In this document: one piece after another, positions 8,350 to 16,224 of the stretch
How positions within the stretch are numbered: the stretch's first letter is position 1
Layout of the letters: every line of letters starts with the position of its first letter
Source of the DNA: Nitrospinota bacterium
Lineage (GTDB): Bacteria; JADFOP01
NCBI GenBank assembly: GCA_022562795.1
Contig: JADFOP010000020.1
Span: 1-34,003 of the forward strand
DNA length: 34,003 nt
Direction of reading: 5' to 3'
Program-made: the position numbers and the translations under genes
Notes under the pieces: generated by a model
What the model was told of the DNA's origin: nothing
Database searches by the model: none
The model's input: only the letters and a program-made list of their open reading frames with translations

Positions 8350-10230
8350 ATGACGACGCCACCCGCCAGCACTGCCGCCTCGCTGCTTCGGCGCTGGTGG
8401 CCCTTTCTGCTCGTGGCCGTAGTGGCGGTGGGCGTTTTTTCAAACAGCTTCAACAACGAATTCATCTACGACGATAGGATAGCCATCGTAGAAAACCCCT
8501 ACATCCGCTCCTGGTCCAATCTTTGGGAGCTGATAAACCCCACCTCCACATTCCATCGCACCTACATGCTTCTGAGCTGGCGACCGCTCCAAAGTTTCTC
8601 CTATCTTGCAACTTACATGCTCTTCGGCCTTAATGCAGGACCCCACCATATCTTCAATGTAGCCTTCCATGCCCTTAACGCCGTCCTTGTCTTCGTGATT
8701 CTTCGGCGGCTGACCCGCCACGAGGCGGTCGCTCTTATCGGGGCCCTGGCATTCGCCGTCCACCCCATCCACATTGAGGCGGTTCAGGTCTCGGCCCTGC
8801 GGGCGGACCTTCTGTCCACTCCCTTATTCATCGCCGCCCTCTTATGTCATCTTCGCCTGCGAAGCCGTCCGGGCGACAAACCTCTTCTGTGGGCGGGCCT
8901 TGCGGCGGCGGCCTACTTCTTCTCTTGCACGGCCAAGGAGGTGGGAGCAATCCTCCCGCTGCTGGCTCTCTTCCTCGACGCCCGCCGCCACAAGCTCAGA
9001 GGGCTGCTCAACCTGGAAGGGATTAGGCCTTATCTCGGTTACGCAGTTGCGGCGGCCCTTTACGGCTTGCTACGATTCGGCATTTTCAGCAACGTCCACC
9101 AAGGGGATTTCTACATAGGGGATACGCTCCTGGCGGCCGTTCTTACCACCGGCAGGATTTTCGTCTACTACATCGACCACCTCCTGTTGCCCTTCGATAT
9201 GCGACCCGATTATGTCTTCGCCGCCTCAATGGCGCCCGACCTGGCCAGCTTGAGTTCCTGGGCGCTGCTTGCCTCCCTGGCCGGGGTAGCCTGGCTCGCC
9301 CGCCGCCGCCACCCTACCCTCACGCTGGGGCTTGTGTGGCTCGGCGTTACCCTCCTTCCCGTGACGAACGTCGTTCCCATCCGCAACCCCATGGCGGACC
9401 GCTATCTATACCTGCCGTCGATCGGCTTTAGCGCCATTGTGGGCTGGGCATTGGTCGAGGCGAGCCGAGCCGCGAAGCAGCGGTGGGGAGTGTCGCGAGC
9501 AGGTGTATTGGCCCTGCTCGGAGCGGCGGTGTTCATACCCTGGGGAGCCGTTACCTTGAAGCAAAACACCGTCTGGCGCAACAATATGAATTTGTGGACC
9601 GAGACGGCGCGCCTTGAGCCAAAAAGCGCCAGGGCCCAATACAACCTGGGGGTGTTCAGTCAGCGACAGGACTCATATGAGACCGCCATGGCATACTACC
9701 GCGAGGCGGTACGGCTCGCCCCCGGTTACGGCAAGGCGAACGGCAACCTGGGAGTCCTCATGGCATTGGAGGGCAACAATGCTGAGGCCGAGGTTTTTTT
9801 AAAAAGAGCCATTGCCTTAGATCGGTCCGATGGTTCTGCATATAACAACCTGGGGTTTTTCTATTATCGCCAGGGCCTGACGAAGAAGGCCGAGCCTTAC
9901 TACCACGAAGCGATACGGCTTGAGCCGACTTTCGCCAAGGCGCTCGACAACCTAGGAACCCTGCTGGAAGGGAAGGGTAAATATGCGGAGGCCGAAGCCG
10001 CTTACCTGCGCGCGGTTGCCGCCAAGCCGGAATACACCAAGGCCCACCTCAACCTCGCCGTCCTTTACCTTAAATTTCTCAAGACGCCCGAGAAGGCCCT
10101 TCCCCATCTGGAGGCGATCATCCGCATAAAGCCCGACCACCCCGATATTGAGCTAATCAGGTCCCAGGCCCGCAAACTTAGGGGGGAGTCTAAGTTTTTC
10201 GGAGAAATTCCGCTCCTTCCCGGCAGATGA
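8350..10230 (+). CDS. TMTC-like membrane glycosyltransferase with C-terminal TPRs
   Basis: This 626-residue polytopic membrane protein has roughly ten hydrophobic segments over residues 15-390. About six tetratricopeptide repeats follow (about 410-610; for example the NLGVFSQRQ, NLGVLMALEGN, NLGFFYYRQG and NLGTLLEGKGK units). The first external loop has the acidic FIYDDRIAI motif (Asp41/42) and there is a conserved HPIHIEAV segment, both typical of the GT-C fold TMTC/PMT-like O-mannosyltransferases. Its role is probably transfer of a sugar from a lipid carrier to an exported protein; donor and acceptor are unknown. It starts nine bases after the Nudix gene and is followed by a terminator. Confidence 0.75.
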   Translation: MTTPPASTAASLLRRWWPFLLVAVVAVGVFSNSFNNEFIYDDRIAIVENPYIRSWSNLWELINPTSTFHRTYMLLSWRPLQSFSYLATYMLFGLNAGPHHIFNVAFHALNAVLVFVILRRLTRHEAVALIGALAFAVHPIHIEAVQVSALRADLLSTPLFIAALLCHLRLRSRPGDKPLLWAGLAAAAYFFSCTAKEVGAILPLLALFLDARRHKLRGLLNLEGIRPYLGYAVAAALYGLLRFGIFSNVHQGDFYIGDTLLAAVLTTGRIFVYYIDHLLLPFDMRPDYVFAASMAPDLASLSSWALLASLAGVAWLARRRHPTLTLGLVWLGVTLLPVTNVVPIRNPMADRYLYLPSIGFSAIVGWALVEASRAAKQRWGVSRAGVLALLGAAVFIPWGAVTLKQNTVWRNNMNLWTETARLEPKSARAQYNLGVFSQRQDSYETAMAYYREAVRLAPGYGKANGNLGVLMALEGNNAEAEVFLKRAIALDRSDGSAYNNLGFFYYRQGLTKKAEPYYHEAIRLEPTFAKALDNLGTLLEGKGKYAEAEAAYLRAVAAKPEYTKAHLNLAVLYLKFLKTPEKALPHLEAIIRIKPDHPDIELIRSQARKLRGESKFFGEIPLLPGR

Positions 10231-10238
10231 AGCAAGAG

Positions 10239-10266
10239 CCGGTGGGAGCCTACCGGGCCGTTTTTT
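10239..10266 (+). terminator. Rho-independent terminator after the TMTC-like gene
   Basis: The stem CCGGTGG/CTACCGG (one G-T pair) with loop GAGC spans 10239-10256. A GC-rich trailer and six T residues at 10261-10266 follow. It lies nine bases after the stop codon at 10230. Confidence 0.75.
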
Positions 10267-10321
10267 CCGGGATTTTCCGAATCATGGGTAGGGCAGGAAG
10301 CATCTTCGGATACAGCGGCCT

Positions 10322-11371
10322 CTAGACTTTTTCAACCAACCAGCCTTCGATTTCAACTTCCACCGCCCGGTTTAGGAGGTCCACCGAGATGACGATCCTC
10401 TGGCGCTTCTCTATGACCCCCACCATAATGCCCTCGGCTCCCTTCAGGGGCCCGTCGACCACCTGGACCCGATCACCGGTATCAAGGTACGGGTGGTGGC
10501 GGACGTGGAGGCCCGATTCAACAACTTTTTGGATGGAGTGGACTTGCTCCTCGGGAACAGGGACGGGTTTGTCGGCGTAGCCAAGGAGATTGGCCGCGCC
10601 GGGCGTCTTGACGATCTCGAGCCAGGCATCCTTCGTGAGCTCGCACTCGACGAAGAGGTAGCCAGGGAACATGGGTTGAGTGATCCGCTTTTTGCGATCT
10701 TTGCGGCGGCTCCAGACCTCAATTGTTGGCAAGAAGGCGTGAAATTTCTTGCTTAGAAGCCGGTCTGTAACCTTCTGTTCGTGGCGGCTCTTCGTCCTGA
10801 GCGCATACCACTTAACGGAGGGATCTTTCGGGGATTTTAGATGGCCAAGGCCCTCGGGCAGCAGGGCGAGAAGCTCCTCGACCACCTGCTCGGGCGCCCG
10901 GTCGGTCGTCTCAACATTGATGGTGGCCAGGGCGTTATAGACCGGCTCGCGCTCCTCCAAGAGAGCCTCGAAGGAGGCTCGCGGGTCGCCGGGGTCGAAG
11001 AAGGCAGGCAGGCCCTCGTCCATAATGCGGGCAAAGAGCGCTTCTTTCTCCACCTTGAGGTAGACCACACAGGACTGGGCGATCTGTCTCCTAAGGGGCT
11101 CACTGATAAGGGGTGTGCCCCCGCCTAGGGATATCACCTGCCCGTCGGTGGCGATGAGGTCGCCGGCCACTTCGGCCTCCAGCCGCCTGAAAGCCTCCGC
11201 GCCGAGGTTGCGGAAGATATCCCGAAAGGCAAGCGGCTCGCCCGAGCTGGAGGCGTAGCGGTGCTCGATTGCTTGGTCGAGGTCGACGAAAGGCCTCTCA
11301 AGGCGGTGGGCCAGGGCCCGGCCCACGGTCGTCTTGCCCGAGCCTTTAAAGCCGATGAGGACGACGTTCAT
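10322..11371 (-). CDS. Shikimate kinase fused to a NusG/RfaH-like antiterminator
   Basis: One uninterrupted 349-residue frame holds two unrelated domains. Residues 1-175 are a shikimate kinase: Walker A GFKGSGKTT (7-15), substrate Asp in DLDQAIE, FRRLEAE, and VISLGGGTP (79-87). The lid region is atypical, with GLPAFFDPGDP in place of the usual RPLL arginine, then EEREPVYNA. Residues 186-349 are a NusG N-terminal domain (KWYALRTKSRHEQK, then FPGYLFVE) followed by a KOW domain (DTGDRVQVVDGPLKGAEG). This resembles RfaH/UpxY-type specialised NusG paralogues. The codon at the domain boundary, where such proteins normally begin, is GTT and no in-frame start or Shine-Dalgarno sequence is nearby, so it is a true fusion. 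It overlaps the miaA stop by one base (TGATG). Confidence 0.88.
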   Translation of the reverse strand: MNVVLIGFKGSGKTTVGRALAHRLERPFVDLDQAIEHRYASSSGEPLAFRDIFRNLGAEAFRRLEAEVAGDLIATDGQVISLGGGTPLISEPLRRQIAQSCVVYLKVEKEALFARIMDEGLPAFFDPGDPRASFEALLEEREPVYNALATINVETTDRAPEQVVEELLALLPEGLGHLKSPKDPSVKWYALRTKSRHEQKVTDRLLSKKFHAFLPTIEVWSRRKDRKKRITQPMFPGYLFVECELTKDAWLEIVKTPGAANLLGYADKPVPVPEEQVHSIQKVVESGLHVRHHPYLDTGDRVQVVDGPLKGAEGIMVGVIEKRQRIVISVDLLNRAVEVEIEGWLVEKV

Positions 11372-12366
11372 CAGCCGCCTCCAGTGGTGACCGCTTCCTG
11401 TATTATACGGGCCCAGCCTGGGGATGGCAACGGCGGAAGGCGCCGCCTCAGAGAGTTCAGGACCGCCGAAGCGTCAGCCTCTACATCGTCGCTGGCCTCC
11501 ACCCACTCGATGCCTGGCAGCTTGCGGAACCAGGTCATTTGCCGCTTGGCGTAGCGGCGGGTCTCGCGCATTATGTCCGCCTGGGCTTCCTCGATAGTGC
11601 ACGTCCCGGCCAGGTGCTCGGCCATCTGGCGGTAGCCGATCCCTTGGAGAGCCGGCAGTTCAAGCCCATAGCCCGCCTCCAGGAGCGAGCTGACCTCCTC
11701 TGCCACCCCGGCGTCTATCATGGCCTCGACCCGGGCAGTGATCCGCTCGGCCAGCGCCGCGCGCGGACGGACCAACCCCACGGCCACGAGTCGGAAGGGC
11801 CCGGGCGTCTCGGCTGCCCTCCGTTGCATGGAACTGATTGGCTCCCCGGTGAGCACGTAGACCTCCAGCGCTCTCACGATTCGGACAAGGTCGTGGGGAT
11901 GGATCGACTCGGCCGCCTCGGGGTCCACCGCCGCCAGCCGTGCGTGGAGGGCAGGTCGGCCCTTGGCCTCGGCCTCCGCCCTCAGGCCGGCCCGGAGGTC
12001 CGGGTCCGACGGGGGTCCCGGAAAGAGTCCCTCAGCCAGGGCACGAAGATAGAGGCCGCTGCCTCCCACCACGAGCGGCCAGACAGCCCGCTCGAAGCAG
12101 AAAGCAGCCGCTTTACGGGCGGCCTTCCCAAAGTCTGCTGCGGTGAAGTGGTCGTGAGGGTTGGCTAGATCGAGGCCGTGATGTGTGATGCGAGTCCGGT
12201 CGGCGGCCGTCGGCTTGGCCGTTCCGATATCCATGCCACGGTAGACCTGCCGGGAATCACAACTGAGAATTTCAGCCGGTAGGGCCTCGGCCACAGGAAG
12301 GCTTACAGCCGTCTTGCCCACGGCCGTCGGTCCCACGATGGCTGGAAGTGGCAGGAGATTCCCCAC
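11371..12366 (-). CDS. miaA: tRNA dimethylallyltransferase
   Basis: MiaA attaches a dimethylallyl group to N6 of A37 in tRNAs reading UNN codons. The P-loop IVGPTAVGKTAVS, the catalytic-region DSRQVYRGMDIGTAKPT, the VVGGSGLYLRAL segment and the C-terminal RETRRYAKRQMTWFRK signature are all present. The frame is open to an ATG at 12420, but that start lies inside the intrinsic terminator of the preceding hup gene. I use the GTG at 12366, which has GGGAGG upstream and gives about 331 residues, the usual length. It is followed directly by the kinase-NusG fusion gene. It uses DMAPP, linking it to the isoprenoid genes nearby. Confidence 0.92.
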   Translation of the reverse strand: MGNLLPLPAIVGPTAVGKTAVSLPVAEALPAEILSCDSRQVYRGMDIGTAKPTAADRTRITHHGLDLANPHDHFTAADFGKAARKAAAFCFERAVWPLVVGGSGLYLRALAEGLFPGPPSDPDLRAGLRAEAEAKGRPALHARLAAVDPEAAESIHPHDLVRIVRALEVYVLTGEPISSMQRRAAETPGPFRLVAVGLVRPRAALAERITARVEAMIDAGVAEEVSSLLEAGYGLELPALQGIGYRQMAEHLAGTCTIEEAQADIMRETRRYAKRQMTWFRKLPGIEWVEASDDVEADASAVLNSLRRRLPPLPSPGWARIIQEAVTTGGG

Positions 12367-12385
12367 GACTGGCCCTCCCGGGAAC

Positions 12386-12410
12386 AAAGAAAAAGCCGGG
12401 GCAGAGCCCC
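12386..12410 (-). terminator. Rho-independent terminator of hup
   Basis: On the minus strand GGGGC-TCT-GCCCC is followed by GGC and a T-rich run (TTTTTCTTT). It lies about 58 bases beyond the hup stop codon and just before the chosen miaA start, so miaA may depend on read-through. Confidence 0.65.
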
Positions 12411-12467
12411 TGCCTCTCAAAGGGTTTGGTCTACTAGAGGTGAGCCGGCGGCATGGGGCGAAAGCCT

Positions 12468-12743
12468 TTAGTTATCAATCATCTCCCGCAATTCTTTGCC
12501 GGCTTTGAAGAAAGGCACTTTCTTGGCTGGAATGAAGACGGTGGCGCCAGTCTTTGGGTTGCGCCCCTCTCGGCTGTGGCGGTGTCGCACTCGGAAGGAG
12601 CCAAACCCTCGCAGCTCCACCTTGTCGCCATTTGCCAAGGCCTCGGTGATGCTCTGGAATACCGTATTGACGATTACCTCGGTTTGCTTCTTCGTCAGAT
12701 CGATGCGCTCCGCAACCTTCTCAACCAGCTCTGCCTTGGTCAT
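12468..12743 (-). CDS. hup: HU/IHF-family DNA-binding protein
   Basis: A 91-residue histone-like protein that bends DNA as a dimer. The N-terminal helices (MTKAELVEKVAERIDLTKKQ), the GFGSFRVRHR beta arm start, the GRNPKTG arm tip and the final helix (FKAGKELREMID) match HU/IHF throughout. The arm reads GRNPKTGATVFIPAKKVPFF, so HU versus IHF-alpha-like cannot be separated by eye. The frame extends further upstream, but the ATG at 12743 is preceded by a GGGGGGAG ribosome binding site and gives the standard length. Its own promoter lies upstream at 12820-12848. Confidence 0.93.
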   Translation of the reverse strand: MTKAELVEKVAERIDLTKKQTEVIVNTVFQSITEALANGDKVELRGFGSFRVRHRHSREGRNPKTGATVFIPAKKVPFFKAGKELREMIDN

Positions 12744-12819
12744 AAGTTTGCTCCCCCCACTTGCGCTCCATCGAGGATGTGGTGCCCCTGAAAAAGATGA
12801 TAATTGACTGAGGATAGGC

Positions 12820-12848
12820 AAGTTAGCATAACCCTGGGAGGCTGTCAA
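12820..12848 (-). promoter_or_regulatory. Putative hup promoter
   Basis: A perfect TTGACA -35 box (12848-12843) is 17 bases from a weak TAACTT -10 box (12825-12820) on the minus strand, about 75 bases before the hup start codon. Confidence 0.5.
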
Positions 12849-12888
12849 GGTTAAGACCGGTGGAGCTTTTGTAATTATTTGATGGTAC

Positions 12889-12894
12889 TATAAT
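12889..12894 (+). promoter_or_regulatory. Perfect -10 box upstream of arsC
   Basis: TATAAT stands about 54 bases before the arsC ATG in an AT-rich stretch. No good -35 box is found at normal spacing (the region reads CTTTTG), so an activator may be needed. This is a motif match only. Confidence 0.4.
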
Positions 12895-12947
12895 GTCCTC
12901 TGTTACCCGTTTGAAAACCTGCTTCGAGCCGTTCCTTGGAGTATCCA

Positions 12948-13406
12948 ATGCAAAGTGTCGAATGCCAGACCATTCTCTTTCTTTGCACGGGAAACTCCTG
13001 CCGAAGCCAGATGGCTGAAGGTTTTGGGAGAGCCTTGGCCCCTGTGGGGTTTGAAATATTGAGCGCCGGCACCGAGCCCAGGGGGATTCATCCGAAGGCT
13101 ATCCAGGTCATGGCCGAGATGGGGATCGATATCGGCTCCCAGAACTCTCAGGGCCTTGAGGGCATCGACCTCGGGGGACTTGGCCTGGTGGTAACTCTCT
13201 GCGACTCGGCCGACCAGCGATGCCCATCTCTGCCCGCTTCCGTGTCCAAGGAGCACTGGCCCTTGCCCGACCCGGTGGAGGCCGAGGGGGGCGAGGAAGA
13301 GGTCATGGCCGTCTTCCGCACGGTACGGGATACGATTCGCCGGAGGGTCGAGGAGCTGATGGTGGGGCTAAAGTCCTCGCAGAGCGACTCTGAGAGGCGA
13401 ACGTGA
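12948..13406 (+). CDS. arsC: Thioredoxin-coupled arsenate reductase (LMW-PTPase fold)
   Basis: A 152-residue protein of the low-molecular-weight phosphatase superfamily. The P-loop LFLCTGNSCRSQMAEG carries the nucleophile Cys13 and Arg19 (CX5R). Two further cysteines, Cys85 and Cys92 in VTLCDSADQRCPSLP, are seven residues apart, matching the Cys10-Cys82-Cys89 relay of S. aureus pI258 ArsC. The KEHWPLPDP block supplies the general acid. This predicts reduction of arsenate to arsenite with electrons from thioredoxin. The ATG at 12948 follows TTGGAG; a TTG at 12936 is in frame but lacks a binding site. There are no arsR or arsenite pump genes nearby, so it appears to be a standalone copy. Confidence 0.88.
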   Translation: MQSVECQTILFLCTGNSCRSQMAEGFGRALAPVGFEILSAGTEPRGIHPKAIQVMAEMGIDIGSQNSQGLEGIDLGGLGLVVTLCDSADQRCPSLPASVSKEHWPLPDPVEAEGGEEEVMAVFRTVRDTIRRRVEELMVGLKSSQSDSERRT

Positions 13407-13478
13407 TAAGATTGCCCTAGTGGGGTTATGACCATTGAACCTTACAGGTCTTATCCGCTCAAAAGCGTAGTTTCATCC

Positions 13479-13507
13479 TTGACATACCCTATCAAAGTCG
13501 GTATGCT
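13479..13507 (+). promoter_or_regulatory. Strong promoter upstream of the radical-SAM-like gene
   Basis: TTGACA (13479-13484) and TATGCT (13502-13507) are separated by exactly 17 bases, close to the sigma70 consensus. It precedes the gene at 13551 by about 40 bases. Confidence 0.65.
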
Positions 13508-13550
13508 TGAGGCCTCTCTCCAAGTGTAGCGTCTGTCTGAATTTCCTTGA

Positions 13551-14624
13551 GTGGTTCCTTGCAAGAGGGGACCAATAGAGGAGCATGAGGCTTTGACGCC
13601 CCTTCGCCGACATTACAGATACGCTCACTTCTACCTGAACCATGTCGTGGGCAACCGCCTTCGCCGGACCGTCCGAAGCTCCCTCCTCAAGCCGTTCTGT
13701 GTAACTTACCACGTTACCGACCGGTCTCACCTTGCCCCTGTCGCGGGGGGTAGGCTGGCCCCGGGAACTTCCCCGGAAGCCCCTCTGGCAGACGTGCTGA
13801 CGCTCCTTAAAAAAGTCCGAAAAGAGGTGAGGATGCTCTACCTTTCTGGAGGTGAGCCCCTGCTCCATCCGGCCGTCGGCACAATAGCTACCGCCGCTCG
13901 TGGGTTGGGCTTCGAGCCTATTGTGCTGGAGACCGATTTCACGCTCGCCGACGAGCACGAAGAACTCCTCCAGCATTGCCATCTCGTGGTAGTCCCCCTG
14001 GAGACGGTAGAGGTTGGGAGGCAGGCAGCCCGGTGGCAGTGCGACCCAAGGTGGGTGGAGCGTCTCGTAGGAAACCTTGTCCACTTTGGGCCTCGCCAGG
14101 ACGAGTTGGGCGTCAGGATCATCATCAAGAGCGTCATAGGGGAGGGGACGATTGAAGGGGTTTACGACCTTATGGAATTTTGCTTCGAGCACAACCTCCT
14201 TTTCGCGCCGACCACCTCCAACAGCCTCGATCCGCCAGACCGGCGGGTTCAGAGCGATCCGGCCTATGAGAGGCTGGTGGATTACATAATCGCCCGCAAG
14301 AAGGCAGGCGCCCCAATCCTCGGCGGTCCCGAATCCCTCCGGCGACTTATGGCTTTCGAGGATTTCTCCTGCTACCCGACACTGGCTCCCCACATAGCAC
14401 CCAACGGAGAGCTCTTCTACCCCTGCATGCCCCAAAAGGAGGCGGGTGGCAATCTCCTTGCTGAGAGGACCCTGACGGCGCTCTACCGACGGGCCGAACA
14501 GTCATTCCGCTCTCTGCATGGGGAATTGCACGACTGCCGCCTCCACGGCTACATTACCAAGACCTGGCTGCTCGAGCATTTCTTCGACCGGTCCATTGAA
14601 GGCCTGACCGTTTTTGCCAAATAG
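13551..14624 (+). CDS. Radical SAM/SPASM-like protein without cluster cysteines
   Basis: This 357-residue protein looks like a radical SAM enzyme: VTYHVTDR before the cluster loop, MLYLSGGEPLLHP (GGEP at 100-103, SAM binding), then TIM-barrel-like strands. A C-terminal SPASM-like part has Cys274 (FSCYP), NGELFYPC (Cys292), GGNLL and Cys329. The loop that should read CxxxCxxC reads S59-HLA-P63-VA-G66, so all three cluster ligands are missing. Other frames at this spot do not restore a CxxxCxxC, arguing against a simple frameshift. Function is unknown; it may be a non-radical SAM-fold protein or a regulator. The start is uncertain: the GTG at 13551 lacks a binding site, while a TTG at 13593 follows GAGGAG at good spacing. 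Confidence 0.7.
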   Translation: MVPCKRGPIEEHEALTPLRRHYRYAHFYLNHVVGNRLRRTVRSSLLKPFCVTYHVTDRSHLAPVAGGRLAPGTSPEAPLADVLTLLKKVRKEVRMLYLSGGEPLLHPAVGTIATAARGLGFEPIVLETDFTLADEHEELLQHCHLVVVPLETVEVGRQAARWQCDPRWVERLVGNLVHFGPRQDELGVRIIIKSVIGEGTIEGVYDLMEFCFEHNLLFAPTTSNSLDPPDRRVQSDPAYERLVDYIIARKKAGAPILGGPESLRRLMAFEDFSCYPTLAPHIAPNGELFYPCMPQKEAGGNLLAERTLTALYRRAEQSFRSLHGELHDCRLHGYITKTWLLEHFFDRSIEGLTVFAK

Positions 14625-14680
14625 CCACCTGGTTCCAAGGAGAGGCTCTTAGGTCGGGAGGCTGGAGTCTTTAGCAAACC

Positions 14681-15658
14681 CTACTGACGGGCGGTGAAGC
14701 GATCCATCCATAGCTGGTGGAAGGTTTCCCACTCGGACTTCTCGGTGGTCCAGTTGGCATAAATGGCCACCCCAACGGGAGGCCCAGAGGGGTCGGAGGA
14801 GTTGGTGATCCCTCTAAGGAGCCCGATGAGGCCTACTTCAAGGTATTCCACCTCGGGACGGTGAAACCAGGTGGCCTTCTCATAGGTGGGCAGACCTACG
14901 AGGAGTTGACACGCCGGTCGTCCGCTCTTGTGGTGGGCCTGCACGAGGACAGCGACGTGGGCAGCCACGTATCGCTGGTAGAGTCCAGCGGTGGGGACGG
15001 CCGTGTCGTATACCATGACCACGATCTGGTCGAGGTAGGGCATGAGGCGGGCGAAGGCCTCTCCACTCCAGTAGCGCTCGGATATACCGAAAAGCCCCGG
15101 AACCCAGCCAGGACGCATCTTCGGAGCTGCGAAGGAGATGGTTTTCTTGCCCATGGCGCTCCGGAGAGCTTGGAGTAGGGTAATGAAGTCGGGGTCGGTT
15201 TCCTCAAGTGGCTCGATATTGAGGTGGATGCCGTCGAAGTCGAAGCGTTCAAGGAGGTGAGCGGTTTCGTTGACAATAGCCCCCCTGTAAGCAGCGCTGG
15301 CGAGCTCCAACGTTCCACCCTTCGATTTGGAGCGCCCGCCTAGCCAGGCGAGGCGTTGAATCGCCGGGGCGTGACGCTTCAGGGCCGCGAGCCACACTCG
15401 AACCACGGCGGGCTTGTAGCGGGTAAGGCGGCCCTCAGCGTTGAAAGGGCCGATGTGGACGTATACGTGGGTGGCACCGTGGCGGGTGAGGTGCTCGGCA
15501 AGGGCCTTAAGCTCCTTAGGGCTTCGCTCCTCTTCCATCCAGGCGTGCTTGAGCCACAAGCCGATGGGCATCCGGTTTGCGGCTGCATTGGCGCCGGTAG
15601 CGGGGCTCGCGCTCAATAGCAGCCCGATTCCGAAGCCCATGGCTACCGCTCGACGCAT
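14681..15658 (-). CDS. Secreted GH18-like glycoside hydrolase
   Basis: A 325-residue protein with a signal peptide (MRRAVAMGFGIGLLLSASPATG). The central FDFDGIHLNIEPLE segment matches the GH18 DxxDxDxE-type active-site strand, with a modified pattern: D-F-D-G-I-H-L-N-I-E. Other barrel strands are visible (THVYVHIGPF, IQRLAWLGG, QIVVMVYDTA, QLLVGLPTYE, VGVAIYANWT), supporting a TIM barrel. The substrate is unknown; a polysaccharide or peptidoglycan-like glycan is possible. The ATG at 15658 follows AGAGGGA. It is read divergently from the cupredoxin-like operon. Confidence 0.65.
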   Translation of the reverse strand: MRRAVAMGFGIGLLLSASPATGANAAANRMPIGLWLKHAWMEEERSPKELKALAEHLTRHGATHVYVHIGPFNAEGRLTRYKPAVVRVWLAALKRHAPAIQRLAWLGGRSKSKGGTLELASAAYRGAIVNETAHLLERFDFDGIHLNIEPLEETDPDFITLLQALRSAMGKKTISFAAPKMRPGWVPGLFGISERYWSGEAFARLMPYLDQIVVMVYDTAVPTAGLYQRYVAAHVAVLVQAHHKSGRPACQLLVGLPTYEKATWFHRPEVEYLEVGLIGLLRGITNSSDPSGPPVGVAIYANWTTEKSEWETFHQLWMDRFTARQ

Positions 15659-15696
15659 ATCAATTCCCTCTTCCGTGGGGATTCATTCTTGGGGCG

Positions 15697-15726
15697 ATGA
15701 TACTCGGCGGCCCGAAACCATGTCAA
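15697..15726 (-). promoter_or_regulatory. Promoter of the GH18-like gene
   Basis: On the minus strand TTGACA (15726-15721) and TATCAT (15702-15697) are 18 bases apart, about 40 bases before the start codon. Confidence 0.6.
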
Positions 15727-15746
15727 TCGGGCCGAATCCAGTTTCT

Positions 15747-15776
15747 TTGACAGCCACATGGGGGTCGGGCTAGAAG
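15747..15776 (+). promoter_or_regulatory. Putative promoter of the envelope operon at 15814
   Basis: A perfect TTGACA (15747-15752) is followed after 18 bases by a weak TAGAAG -10 element. It lies 38 bases before the ATG at 15814 and diverges from the GH18-like promoter. Confidence 0.4.
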
Positions 15777-15813
15777 GTATGGGCTCTCGTCGTTGGGCGG
15801 CGTTTGGAGACTA

Positions 15814-16224
15814 ATGATGCCTCGGCTAGGCTTGCACGCGCTTCTGGGGATGGTGTTCATGGTTGGCCTTGGCCTGGGGGCTGGCAATGCAGCGCCCACC
15901 ACTGGCTCCCTGGTGCTGCTTGCTACAGCGGCCCCTCAGCCGAAAGCCTTAAGGGTGGCGCCGGGGAGGATAGTCATCTGGCTAAACCGGACCAAGTACC
16001 GCCCCCTGACCCTCACCTTCGATGGCTCGCCTTCTCCCGACCCATCCTGCCCCGCCGGCATTGGTTTCGTCCGTCGCAACTCCCTGGTTTTCACCCAACC
16101 GGCCCTGCCTCCCGGAGGGACGGCCAGCCTCTGCTTTCCCGCCCCTGGGGTATACGCCTACGTGGTCCATGGTCTCGGCCACCCTGCCTCCGGAACCGTA
16201 ACGGTGGGGGGCCGCCTCCCATGA
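15814..16224 (+). CDS. Secreted cupredoxin-like small protein
   Basis: A 136-residue exported protein with a signal peptide ending near GAGNAA. The remainder reads as a beta sandwich: PGRIVIWLNRT, LTLTFDG, LPPGGTASLCFPAPGVYAYVVHG, GTVTVGG. The last two blocks follow the cupredoxin pattern (F-PG-Y-Y...H...G-V-V). The usual HC..H..M copper ligand set is not intact, so copper binding is doubtful. The start is the ATG at 15814 or the adjacent one at 15817, with TTGGAG just upstream. Its stop overlaps the ATG of the next gene (ATGA), so the two are co-translated. Confidence 0.5.
   Translation: MMPRLGLHALLGMVFMVGLGLGAGNAAPTTGSLVLLATAAPQPKALRVAPGRIVIWLNRTKYRPLTLTFDGSPSPDPSCPAGIGFVRRNSLVFTQPALPPGGTASLCFPAPGVYAYVVHGLGHPASGTVTVGGRLP

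Noticed and set aside
12367-12420. Longer miaA start at 12420
   Set aside because: It would begin inside the hup terminator. The GTG at 12366 has a good binding site and gives the usual protein length.
13720-13750. Frameshift explanation for the missing radical SAM cysteines
   Set aside because: The other frames give at best C-P-C and run into TAG; none gives CxxxCxxC. The frame before and after is continuous homologous sequence.
15804-16220. Upstream extension of the DUF799-like lipoprotein frame
   Set aside because: It overprints the cupredoxin-like gene. The ATG at 16221 gives a clean lipoprotein signal peptide.
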